Made by a program: the position numbers and the translations under genes | The notes under the pieces: model-generated | Databases searched by the model: none | Seen by the model: the letters and a program-made list of their open reading frames with translations, nothing else | Told to the model about the DNA's origin: nothing | Shown here: positions 43,444-51,244 of the stretch, in pieces | Layout of the letters: each line of letters opens with the position of its first letter | Numbering within the stretch: the first letter of the stretch is position 1 | From: a virus | Virus record (IMG/VR): IMGVR_UViG_3300012928_000003 | Span: 1 to 64,000 of that record | Reading direction: 5' to 3' (one strand) | DNA length: 64,000 bases

Positions 43444-46400
43444 AACTGAAAGTTCAATCCCATTCGTTGGACTCCATGCGCATTCTGTCGCCGGCTCACC
43501 ATTCGATGCACTCGGATACCCCCCAGAGCATATGGATTTTGCATATGAAAATGGTATGGACGCGCTGGCTCTTACTGATCACGGTAATATGAACGGCCTC
43601 GCATGGCAGGTTCTCCACGCCAAGAAGATGAAAAAAGCTGGCAAGGAGTTCAAGCCTATCTTTGGCTGTGAAGCGTACTTCATTCCTTCCGTTGCGAAAT
43701 GGAAGGAAGAGTATGAAGAAATTAAGAACGCTTCCAAGAAAAAGTCAGACTATGAGGCAGACAACTCTGGCACTACCGTAGAGGACGAAGGTGCTTCCAA
43801 GAAGAAGATTAAGTCTGTTCTCAACCGTCGACGCCATCTTATTTTGCTGGCTATGAACCAGACTGGTCTACAGAACATTTTCAAGATGATCTCTCGCTCT
43901 TACAGTGGCGACAACTTTTATCGTTATCCTCGCGTTGACTATGCCCTCCTCAAGAAACACAACGAAGGCGTCATTGCTGCTTCGGCTTGTCTCGGTGGCG
44001 TTTATGCTGGCAACTACTGGGAGAACCGAGACATCGGCCCGGATGCCATACTCGGAGCAATGCGCCAGACTACACAAAAGATGCAGAACATCTTCGGTGA
44101 CCGATGGTATGGTGAACTACAGTGGAATAATGTACCAGAGCAACATGAACTTAACCGTTACATCATTCAAATGCACCAAGAGTTTGGCATTGACCTTATT
44201 TCCACAGCGGATTCTCACTACTATAATGCAGATGTGTGGAAAGACCGAGAACTTTACAAGCGATTAGGTTGGCTTGGTAAGGGTAAACCAGACTACTTAT
44301 CTGACGAGCTTCCTGTATCAGTTGAAGAGATCGGTTACGAGCTTTACCCAAAGAATGGTGACCAGATGTTCGAATCATACAAGAAGTATTCAGAAGAATG
44401 TGGAGCAAAGTATGATGATGAATTGGTACTTAACTCGATCAAGAGGACACACCAGATTGCGCACGAGAGGATTGAAAACTTCCTACCAGACAACACAGTT
44501 CGTTTGCCCGACTTTGTGGTCCCGGAGGGCTCAACTGCAGGCCAGACCTTGGCTGCCCTTTGTGTGGAAGGTTTACGGTCCCTCGGGCTCGCTAACAAAC
44601 AAGATTATGTTGATAGGCTTAAACACGAGGTCAATGTTATCGAAGATCGAGGGTTCTCGAAATATTTTCTAACAATGAAAGCGATTGCTGATGTTGCAGT
44701 TACTAGGCAGCTTGTTGGTGCTGGTCGTGGTTCTGCTGCTGGCTCACTTGTTGCATATGTTCTAAACATTACCCAGGTCGACCCAATCAAGTATGGGCTT
44801 CAGTTTGAAAGGTTCTTGACCAAGGGCGGCTCGGGCTACCCAGATATTGATTATGATGTCTCCGATCCAATGGTTCTCAAAGAAGAGCTTATTGATGAGT
44901 GGGGTGATGATTCTGTAGTGCCAATTACAAATTGGAACACGCTGCAGCTTCGCTCCCTCATCAAGGACATCTCTAAGTTCTATGGTATTGAATTTACTGA
45001 GGTCAACAACGTGACTAGTAAGATGGTCTATGAGGCTACGCCGCTTGCAAAGAAGAAGCATGGGATCACAGCGGGTGTGTATACGCCGACCTTTGAAGAG
45101 TTGATGGAGTTCTCAGAATCTTTGCAGAGTTTCTTGCAGAAGTACCCGCACATCAAGACTCACATTGAGAAACTATATGGTCAGACACGTTCTGCCTCTC
45201 GACACGCAGGTGGTGTTGTTGTGGGTGAGAACCTGGATCAGTGGATGCCTCTAATCAACTCAGGAGGAGTTAGACAAACACCCTGGTCGGAGGGCCAGAA
45301 CGTGCGTCATCTTGAGCCGATGGGTTTCATCAAGTTTGATATCTTGGGCCTTGCTTCACTGCGAATGCTTGAAGGTGCTATAGAACGCATTCTCCGCCGC
45401 CACCACGGAATGACCAATCCAACATTCGCAGACATCAAAGAATACTACGATAAAAACTTGCACCCAGAGGTTATCGACCTAGAGGACAAGGATGTCTGGC
45501 AAAACATTTTCCACAAAGGCAAGTGGGCAGGCATTTTCCAGTTCACAGAAACTGGAGCACAGTCATTCTGCAAGAACGCAAGGCCTGACAACATCATTGA
45601 CTTGGCTGCTATTACTTCTATCTATCGCCCAGGTCCACTGTCTGCAAATGTAGATAAGAAATACATCGGCGCAAAGGAAAATCCAGAAGACATTGAGTAC
45701 GTCAACAAGGTTGTTCGAGAAGTGACGGAAGAAACTTACGGCTTCCTTATTTTTCAAGAGCAGATCGCAATGCTAGCCCACAAGCTGGGCAAGGATCTGA
45801 CATTGGACGAAGGTAACAAGCTCAGAAAACTACTTACTAAGAAGGGTACTGGTGCCGCTTCAGCAGAGAAAGACAAGATCTTCGACAAGTTCCGCAGGGG
45901 TTGTGTCGAGAAAGGAATGAGAGACTATGAAGCAAGAGAACTTTGGGAAACTTTTGAATACTTTTCAGGATATGGCTTTAACAAGTCACATGCTGTATCC
46001 TACTGTGTACTATCCTATCAATGTGCTTATCTTCTTAACTACTATCCGGCCGAGTGGCTAGCAGCCTTCCTTGATAAGGAGCCGGAGACTAGAAAAGAAA
46101 GAGCAATCGCAACAGCGAAGTCGCTAGGTTATAACGTAGAGCCTCTCAATGTAAACACATCAGGTGTGAACTGGGAGATAAGTCAAGATGGAAAGACTCT
46201 AATTCAACCGCTGTCATCCATCAAGGGTTTAGGTATCAAAGCTATTGAGCAAATCATTGAACACAGACCTTTCAACACTATCGAGGAGTTTTTGTTCCAC
46301 GAGAAGATCGTGTACTCTAAACTAAACAAAAAGTCAATTCACGCCCTGACCTTATCACAAGCAATGAATGAGCTTATCGACGATAGGTTCACCGGACTTG

Positions 46401-46867
46401 CCCACTTCTATGCGGCCGTAGCAGAAGACAGGCCAAGAAAAGAGAAGAACTTGCACGATAACATTGAGAAGTATGCACCCGAAGGTGACTTTACCGAGGA
46501 AGAGAAGCTTGAGTACTTGGTGAATCTTACAGGTGTGTTCCCAATCAATGCGGTTGTGACGTCCCGGGTTAGGCAGAAATTGGATGAATTATATGTCCCC
46601 CCAATTTCAGAATTTGACCCGGACCTCGGTGTTACTTGGTTCATACCTCGCGAGTGTAAACTCAAGAAGTCAAAGAACGGCAAGAATTTTTATGTTGTTA
46701 AGGTAATAGATGACAACAACGAGACCACGGTAATCAGGTGTTGGGGTGTCGATCCGGAGAAAGATATTATACAAATTAACAGACCTTACATGGCCAGGCT
46801 AAACTATAACCAACAGTGGGGATTTTCCACTTTTAGTATGAGAAAGATGTTTAAACTATTAGCATAA
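43433..46867 (+). CDS. dnaE: DNA polymerase III alpha subunit (DnaE-type)
   Basis: A 1144-residue protein from ATG 43433 (E. coli DnaE is 1160). The N-terminal PHP domain shows GLHAHSVAGSP and ALTDHGNMNG. The catalytic region has GAGRGSAAGSLVAYVL (near residue 427), the metal-binding Asp pair in YPDIDYDVSD (near 468) and the third Asp in FIKFDILGLASLRML (near 634). GYGFNKSHAVSYCVLSYQ is the usual fingers segment, and a C-terminal OB-like region follows. It is probably the main replicase of this phage, replacing the family B gp43 of T4. No separate clamp loader or clamp is visible in the window. Asn-Arg-Arg-Arg and Lys-rich insert at residues 90-130 is unusual. Confidence 0.94.
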   Translation: MNSRTESSIPFVGLHAHSVAGSPFDALGYPPEHMDFAYENGMDALALTDHGNMNGLAWQVLHAKKMKKAGKEFKPIFGCEAYFIPSVAKWKEEYEEIKNASKKKSDYEADNSGTTVEDEGASKKKIKSVLNRRRHLILLAMNQTGLQNIFKMISRSYSGDNFYRYPRVDYALLKKHNEGVIAASACLGGVYAGNYWENRDIGPDAILGAMRQTTQKMQNIFGDRWYGELQWNNVPEQHELNRYIIQMHQEFGIDLISTADSHYYNADVWKDRELYKRLGWLGKGKPDYLSDELPVSVEEIGYELYPKNGDQMFESYKKYSEECGAKYDDELVLNSIKRTHQIAHERIENFLPDNTVRLPDFVVPEGSTAGQTLAALCVEGLRSLGLANKQDYVDRLKHEVNVIEDRGFSKYFLTMKAIADVAVTRQLVGAGRGSAAGSLVAYVLNITQVDPIKYGLQFERFLTKGGSGYPDIDYDVSDPMVLKEELIDEWGDDSVVPITNWNTLQLRSLIKDISKFYGIEFTEVNNVTSKMVYEATPLAKKKHGITAGVYTPTFEELMEFSESLQSFLQKYPHIKTHIEKLYGQTRSASRHAGGVVVGENLDQWMPLINSGGVRQTPWSEGQNVRHLEPMGFIKFDILGLASLRMLEGAIERILRRHHGMTNPTFADIKEYYDKNLHPEVIDLEDKDVWQNIFHKGKWAGIFQFTETGAQSFCKNARPDNIIDLAAITSIYRPGPLSANVDKKYIGAKENPEDIEYVNKVVREVTEETYGFLIFQEQIAMLAHKLGKDLTLDEGNKLRKLLTKKGTGAASAEKDKIFDKFRRGCVEKGMRDYEARELWETFEYFSGYGFNKSHAVSYCVLSYQCAYLLNYYPAEWLAAFLDKEPETRKERAIATAKSLGYNVEPLNVNTSGVNWEISQDGKTLIQPLSSIKGLGIKAIEQIIEHRPFNTIEEFLFHEKIVYSKLNKKSIHALTLSQAMNELIDDRFTGLAHFYAAVAEDRPRKEKNLHDNIEKYAPEGDFTEEEKLEYLVNLTGVFPINAVVTSRVRQKLDELYVPPISEFDPDLGVTWFIPRECKLKKSKNGKNFYVVKVIDDNNETTVIRCWGVDPEKDIIQINRPYMARLNYNQQWGFSTFSMRKMFKLLA

Positions 46868-46878
46868 AGGAGTAAATT

Positions 46879-47346
46879 ATGGCATCATTAGATAACAGTA
46901 GAGTAAGAGTATTTCGCACCAGGCCCGAAGCGAAACTACCAGTTAGGGCACACAGAACAGACGCAGGTATGGATTTTTTCTTTTGTCCAGTTGAAGGTGC
47001 AGCAGTCAGGATCGAACCCGGACAAAGCGTTCTTTTGGAGACCGGTATCAAGATGCAAGTACCATCATCTTGTATGCTGCAAATTATGAACAAATCAGGT
47101 GTGGCAAGCAAGAGGCACCTAATCACGGGAGCTTGTGTTGTTGATGAAGGTTACACAGGAGAAATCTTTGTAAATCTTCACAATATTGGCAAAGACACGG
47201 AATATATCGAACCCGGACAGAAAGTCGCACAGGGAGTATTTGTCAATATTGAGAAGCCGCAGTTATGGGAGGTACAAGAAGACGATATCTATGACAAAGA
47301 GACTACCAGAGGCTCGGGCGCTCTTGGCTCAACAGGGGACGTTTGA
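46879..47346 (+). CDS. dut: dUTPase
   Basis: A 155-residue protein. The trimeric dUTPase motifs are present in order: DAGMDFF, NKSGVASKR, GACVVDEGYTGEI, GQKVAQGV and the C-terminal RGSGALGSTG. It converts dUTP to dUMP, which prevents uracil incorporation and supplies ThyX. It is followed by an overlapping small Zn-protein gene. Confidence 0.95.
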   Translation: MASLDNSRVRVFRTRPEAKLPVRAHRTDAGMDFFFCPVEGAAVRIEPGQSVLLETGIKMQVPSSCMLQIMNKSGVASKRHLITGACVVDEGYTGEIFVNLHNIGKDTEYIEPGQKVAQGVFVNIEKPQLWEVQEDDIYDKETTRGSGALGSTGDV

Positions 47347-47612
47347 TGGGCAGCTTCTCTAGAAGATTAAAACGAAAGCAATTTCTGACCGCTAGAAAGC
47401 AGTTCATGAAAGATTTCAAAAAGTCTATGTCTAAGTTCAAGAAACAAGTTTTTTGCGCAAAATGTGGTAGACTGCCTAGTGATAAGGAAAAAATAGATAA
47501 CTGGCATATTGATAAATATTCAGAAAAAATTGATTTAATATGTACAGACTGTTATACTGAAGAAGAAAGTGAGGACATTAGTGAATCTATTGCAAAAGAC
47601 ATTATCGTTTGA
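47346..47612 (+). CDS. Small zinc-ribbon-like protein
   Basis: An 88-residue protein from ATG 47346 (overlap with the dut stop). A very basic N-terminus (SRRLKRKQFLTARKQF) is followed by CAKC and CTDC pairs separated by about 30 residues, giving a single zinc ribbon. A role in nucleic acid binding is likely from charge and metal site; no specific family is seen. It overlaps the GuaB-like start. Confidence 0.6.
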   Translation: MGSFSRRLKRKQFLTARKQFMKDFKKSMSKFKKQVFCAKCGRLPSDKEKIDNWHIDKYSEKIDLICTDCYTEEESEDISESIAKDIIV

Positions 47613-48594
47613 CGACGTTCTATTGATACCACAAAAATCTGATATTAAATCAAGAAAAGAAGTGGATCTAACGTCTGAAATAAGGGAAAAAAAGTTTAAG
47701 TTGCCGATTATATCTTCACCGATGGATACGGTGACAGGACCGACTATGGCTACAGCCATGGCTGAACATGGTGGCTTTGGAATACTACATAGGTATAACT
47801 CTATTGAGCAGCAAGTAGGCTTGGTAAAACAAGTAAAAGCAGACTGTACAGCTGCAGCAATCGGAGTAACGGGAGATTTTCTTGAAAGAAGCCATGCCTT
47901 GGTAGAGTCAGGAGTTTTCTTGTTGTGTATTGATGTTGCCCACGGGCACCATCTTAATGTAAAAAATGCTATTGAATCTCTCAAAAATAAGTTTGGAGAT
48001 GATATAAGTATCATGGCTGGGAATGTCGCAACAGCAGAGGCATTCTCTGATTTGGAGGATTGGGGTGCAGATATCATTCGCGTTGGTGTGGGTGGCGGTT
48101 CTATTTGTAGCACTCGTATTCGGACCGGTCACGGGATCCCTACTCTACATTCTGTATTGCTTGCTGCGCGCAGCGCTAAGAGAGCTGCAGTTGTGGCGGA
48201 TGGGGGAATAAAGTCAGCCGGAGACGCAGTTAAATGTTTTGCTGTGGGCGCAGACTTTGTTATGTTAGGATCTATACTTGCAGGCACAGATGAATCACCA
48301 GGGCAAATACTTCAGAATAATGAAGGTGGCAAGTACAAAGTATACAGAGGTATGGCCTCGGTAGAAGCACAGGTAGAGTGGAGGGGAAAGGCAAGTTCAC
48401 TGGAGGGTATTTCAACTACCATACCGTATAAAGGTCCAGTTAGCAGTGTTTTAAATTCACTAGGGAAAAATATTAGATCTGGACTGTCTTATTCTGGTGC
48501 CAGATCTTTAAAAGATTTTGCTAATAAAGCACAGATGGTCAGGCAAACTCAAGCTGGGATGAGAGAAAGTTATACCCACATTTTATCAAAATGA
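47581..48594 (+). CDS. guaB: IMP dehydrogenase/GMP reductase-type enzyme without CBS domains
   Basis: A 337-residue protein from GTG 47581 (GAGG 6 bp upstream); GTG 47569 is possible but less well placed. LSFDDVLLIPQ is the family N-terminus, GVGGGSICSTRI the catalytic Cys loop, and VADGGIKSAGDAVKCFAVGAD the phosphate-binding part. The C-terminal KNIRSGLSYSGARSLKDF is IMP dehydrogenase-like. The two CBS regulatory modules of cellular GuaB (about 488 residues) are absent, so allosteric control is likely lost. It would raise GTP and dGTP pools. GMP reductase is the alternative. Confidence 0.88.
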   Translation: MNLLQKTLSFDDVLLIPQKSDIKSRKEVDLTSEIREKKFKLPIISSPMDTVTGPTMATAMAEHGGFGILHRYNSIEQQVGLVKQVKADCTAAAIGVTGDFLERSHALVESGVFLLCIDVAHGHHLNVKNAIESLKNKFGDDISIMAGNVATAEAFSDLEDWGADIIRVGVGGGSICSTRIRTGHGIPTLHSVLLAARSAKRAAVVADGGIKSAGDAVKCFAVGADFVMLGSILAGTDESPGQILQNNEGGKYKVYRGMASVEAQVEWRGKASSLEGISTTIPYKGPVSSVLNSLGKNIRSGLSYSGARSLKDFANKAQMVRQTQAGMRESYTHILSK

Positions 48595-48926
48595 AGGGGC
48601 ACACTCCAAGTAAAGTGGTGCGCTTTATTTTCACAGCGTATGAGAAAGTGTCAGCTGATTTGAAATTGAGATTAAGGAACGATAACCTTACTCAAACTAG
48701 CTTCTTTGCGGGTATCGTAAAGTTGTACCTAGAGAACGACCCGGACATGGTAAAAGTTATTTATAAGGTAAAAGATAATGCCAGAGTTATGGGCAAAAGA
48801 AAACTAAACAGAGCCAAAAAAGAAATAGAGGATGGGTTTGATATTATGGAACAGCTTGGTATCACCGATTCTGATAAAAAAAATATATTTGATATGATTG
48901 AAATGGATTTAGGAGAATATGAGTGA
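48591..48926 (+). CDS. Small protein with possible ribbon-helix-helix fold
   Basis: A 111-residue protein overlapping the guaB-like end by 4 bp. KVVRFIFTAYEKVSADLKLR and NLTQTSFFAGIVKLYLE suggest a short strand followed by two helices as in Arc/MetJ-type repressors; the C-terminal half is acidic and helical. It sits next to a sigma-like gene, so regulation is plausible but not shown. Confidence 0.55.
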   Translation: MKGHTPSKVVRFIFTAYEKVSADLKLRLRNDNLTQTSFFAGIVKLYLENDPDMVKVIYKVKDNARVMGKRKLNRAKKEIEDGFDIMEQLGITDSDKKNIFDMIEMDLGEYE

Positions 48927-49143
48927 TGAAACATGTAGCTGCTGCGGCGGCAAAAAAGAAAGATGCTGGATTGATTACCCAGAAGATAACAACTGTATAT
49001 ATAATTCAATAAATAAAAACGGTGCCATGACACTAGACGAAATTGCAAAAAGATTAGGAATCTCTCTTGTCAGAGTTTCTCAAATTGAAAAAGAAGCAAT
49101 TAAGAAACTTTACAAGAGAATAAAATTTGACCTTTCTATATAA
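48919..49143 (+). CDS. Mini sigma factor-like protein (region 4 only, Cys-rich N-terminus)
   Basis: A 74-residue protein. Cys residues in ETCSCCGGKKERC and NNC suggest a metal knot. The second half MTLDEIAKRLGISLVRVSQI is a clear sigma70 region 4 helix-turn-helix, ending EKEAIKKLYKRI. There is no region 2 and thus no -10 recognition. T4 uses a similar split (gp55 and gp33) for late transcription. An ACTATTTAT motif follows within 6 bp of its stop. Late-gene activation is inference. Confidence 0.72.
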   Translation: MSDETCSCCGGKKERCWIDYPEDNNCIYNSINKNGAMTLDEIAKRLGISLVRVSQIEKEAIKKLYKRIKFDLSI

Positions 49144-49148
49144 AAAAG

Positions 49149-49157
49149 ACTATTTAT
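49149..49157 (+). promoter_or_regulatory. ACTATTTAT motif upstream of acidic scaffold-like gene
   Basis: An exact copy of the recurring motif, 47 bp before ATG 49204. TTGACC (49127-49132) with TATTTA (49151-49156) is 18 bp apart and could act as a sigma70-like pair. Confidence 0.45.
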
Positions 49158-49203
49158 AGATGTATTATTACATTAATCACTACTTTCAAAAGGAGAATAT
49201 ACA

Positions 49204-49809
49204 ATGAGTGATAACAAACTATTAGCAGAAAACACGGTACGCCGATTCATGAAATTGGCAAACGTAGACACGATGACAGACAATTTCGTAACAGAGATGT
49301 ACGGAAAGAAGCCCAAGGATCCAAAAGAACTTGAAGAGGTGGATACTGATGAAGAGATCAACGAAGAAGAAGAGGTAGAACTTGAAGAGAATCTAGAAGA
49401 TCTTGAAGAGCAAGAAGAGGAAGAAATGGAACTCGACACAGAGTTGGACGCAGACATGGACGCAGACATGGGCGCAGACATGGACGCAGACATGGGCGAA
49501 GAACCAGAGATGGGCGCTGCAGACATGAGCCTCACCGAAGAGGAAGCGCAGCTTCTTATTTCACTTGGTGAAAGGTTGGCCGCGGCTATGGACGAAGGCG
49601 CCGGTGATGAAGACGCTCCTGTGGAAGATGCACCAGCAATGGATGATATGGAAGACCTTGGTGATGCTGAAGAGGGAGAAGAGGAGCCTCCAGGCATGGG
49701 TGGCGCCGGCCGATACGAAGAAAATATTGATCAGGAAGAGTTGGTCAATGAAGTTCTCAAGAGAGTCACCAAAAGACTTGTTGCCGCAAAGCTCAAGAAT
49801 AGAAAGTAA
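49204..49809 (+). CDS. Acidic internal head / scaffold-like protein
   Basis: A 201-residue, extremely acidic protein with AAAAGGAG upstream. The N-terminus (ENTVRRFMKLANVDTMTDNF) forms a conserved-looking helix, followed by Glu/Asp-rich sequence, a DADM repeat block (four 12-bp repeats at nt 49447-49494), a helical EEEAQLLISLGERLAAAMDE, and a basic C-terminal helix VNEVLKRVTKRLVAAKL. This acidic-then-basic layout resembles the gp22-like scaffold at the start of the window. It is a monocistronic unit between the motif and a terminator. A second prohead core protein is my best guess. Confidence 0.55.
   Translation: MSDNKLLAENTVRRFMKLANVDTMTDNFVTEMYGKKPKDPKELEEVDTDEEINEEEEVELEENLEDLEEQEEEEMELDTELDADMDADMGADMDADMGEEPEMGAADMSLTEEEAQLLISLGERLAAAMDEGAGDEDAPVEDAPAMDDMEDLGDAEEGEEEPPGMGGAGRYEENIDQEELVNEVLKRVTKRLVAAKLKNRK
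49447..49494 (+). repeat. Four tandem 12-bp repeats (DADM)
   Basis: Unit GACGCAGACATG, copies 1, 2 and 4 identical, copy 3 with one changed base (GGC). It encodes DADM-DADM-GADM-DADM in the acidic protein. It could vary in number between strains. Confidence 0.85.
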
Positions 49810-49836
49810 GATAAAATAATACGTTATCACCTATCT

Positions 49837-49871
49837 AAAGCCCCACTTCCATAAGGTCGATGGGGCTTTTT
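49837..49871 (+). terminator. Rho-independent terminator
   Basis: AAAGCCCCA (49837-49845) pairs with TGGGGCTTT (49861-49869) around a 15-base loop, ending in TTTTT. It closes the unit of the acidic protein. Confidence 0.85.
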
Positions 49872-49873
49872 GC

Positions 49874-49902
49874 TTGCTTTCCAACAAGAAAGGTGCTATT
49901 AT
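49874..49902 (+). promoter_or_regulatory. sigma70-type promoter giving a leaderless mRNA
   Basis: TTGCTT (49874-49879), a 17-bp spacer, TATTAT (49897-49902). The ATG of the next gene begins 7 bases after the -10 box, where transcription should start, and no ribosome site is present. Confidence 0.65.
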
Positions 49903-49908
49903 AGTAGC

Positions 49909-50307
49909 ATGAATGAAATACAGATTTATTCAGTAATAATGTTCTTTGCAGGGGTTGGTTTAACTCATGCGGCTTTTTATTACGACAGACTCAAAAAGAA
50001 AAAGAATTTTTATCTCTTTTTGTCCTCTATGATTTTACAAATATTAGAAAATGTACATTTGATTCATCAAGCGTCCATAGAATTTGTAAAAGACAAATCA
50101 AAAACTATAGACGAATCTGAAACAGAAGAATATTTAGAGAAAGAGAGCTTAAAGCTTTCCGTGCTCATGGAGATGTATGTTTTATTATTCGTAAAGTCTG
50201 TACCGAGAGAGGGCAGAAAATATATAAGCTACAAGTCATGGCCAGAGGCGCAAGCTCTTTTGAAAGAACTGCGAGGGTTTATGAAAAATGAGCAGAGTAA
50301 AAGGTGA
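49909..50307 (+). CDS. Membrane-anchored helical protein, unrecognised
   Basis: A 132-residue protein from ATG 49909 (the upstream in-frame extension contains the promoter and is rejected). The N-terminal hydrophobic segment IYSVIMFFAGVGLTHAAFYY is a membrane anchor, followed by a basic RLKKKKNF and a helical cytoplasmic domain. The mRNA appears leaderless. No family recognised. It overlaps the next gene. Confidence 0.6.
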   Translation: MNEIQIYSVIMFFAGVGLTHAAFYYDRLKKKKNFYLFLSSMILQILENVHLIHQASIEFVKDKSKTIDESETEEYLEKESLKLSVLMEMYVLLFVKSVPREGRKYISYKSWPEAQALLKELRGFMKNEQSKR

Positions 50308-50545
50308 GCATTGGAAAGTTAATGAAAAAACAGTAAGGATACAGATCAGAACTGATAAAGAGCAACACAAGCTAGAAGAGGCTCTTCCGGGTTGGCAGTG
50401 TGTTTCTTATGGGTACGTTCCAAAAACCAGTGAGGATATTTATATTTTTGAAAAAGAATTTGAGTCAGAGTCAGATTGGACAAGATTTATAAAATCAGAA
50501 AAAATAAAAAACTTGATAGAAATGAAAGAGGTATCACATGACTAA
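50288..50545 (+). CDS. Small protein, unrecognised
   Basis: An 85-residue protein overlapping neighbours by 20 and 8 bp. Charged, mixed alpha/beta (VRIQIRTDKEQHKLEEALPG, then ESDWTRFIKSEK). No motif seen. Its place in an operon with a ClpP gene is the only hint. Confidence 0.5.
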   Translation: MSRVKGEHWKVNEKTVRIQIRTDKEQHKLEEALPGWQCVSYGYVPKTSEDIYIFEKEFESESDWTRFIKSEKIKNLIEMKEVSHD

Positions 50546-51224
50546 AAGAGTATCAGCAACACCAAAGAAGAAAAAGAAAAAGAAAGATCAGGAGGTCTCT
50601 CAAGAAGAAAAACAAGTAGTTATTATAAATAATATTCAGGCACCAACCCCCTCGGAGCCTGAGTTAAGAACTATAAATCTTTATGGGGATATATCGGAAC
50701 AAAAAGGGGCAGATGTCGTAGCGGCTCTACTTTATTTAGAAAATACATCACACGCTGTATCGACTAGAGATCCACAAGACCCAGAGTCTGAACAGGTTGT
50801 GGTTGCTAGGTCGATAGCCATGATGGTTTCCACACATGGAGGCACGGCTTCAGATATGTTTTCGATTCTTGACATCATGGACATGGTCAAAGAAAGGACA
50901 TGCGATATTGAAACATTTGGTATTGGAAAGGTAATGTCCGCCGGCGTACCAATCCTAGCAGCCGGTACTAAAGGAAAACGCAAGGTCGGCCGCAACTGTC
51001 GCATTATGCTTCACAACGTGATGGCAGGCACAGGTGGTACAATCTTCTCAATGGAGAACGAATTAGAAGAGATCAAGTGGATCCAAGAAAGATATATAGA
51101 GACACTTGCTAACTATACTAAGCTTACTCCGAGCAAGATAAAGAAGCTGTTAAAGACCCAGAAGGACGTTTACATCTCTGCAGAGGAAGCAATTAAAATG
51201 GGTATTGCAGATGAAATTATCTAA
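50538..51224 (+). CDS. clpP: ClpP-type serine protease
   Basis: A 228-residue protein. A Lys-rich N-terminal extension (residues 1-20) precedes the ClpP fold. RTINLYGDI matches the strand of ClpP, the catalytic Ser lies in GKVMSAGVPILAAG, the His in IMLHNVMAGTGG and the Asp in KDVYISAEEAIKMGIADEI. The middle holds a 12-residue insertion (DPQDPESEQVVV) before the MMVSTHGGT segment that replaces the usual NSPGG. ClpP forms tetradecamers and normally needs an AAA+ unfoldase; none is visible here, so a host ClpX/ClpA may be used. A prohead protease role is an alternative because ClpP-type enzymes serve that way in other phages. Confidence 0.85.
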   Translation: MTKRVSATPKKKKKKKDQEVSQEEKQVVIINNIQAPTPSEPELRTINLYGDISEQKGADVVAALLYLENTSHAVSTRDPQDPESEQVVVARSIAMMVSTHGGTASDMFSILDIMDMVKERTCDIETFGIGKVMSAGVPILAAGTKGKRKVGRNCRIMLHNVMAGTGGTIFSMENELEEIKWIQERYIETLANYTKLTPSKIKKLLKTQKDVYISAEEAIKMGIADEII

Positions 51225-51244
51225 TTATTGAGAGGAGTTTTACA

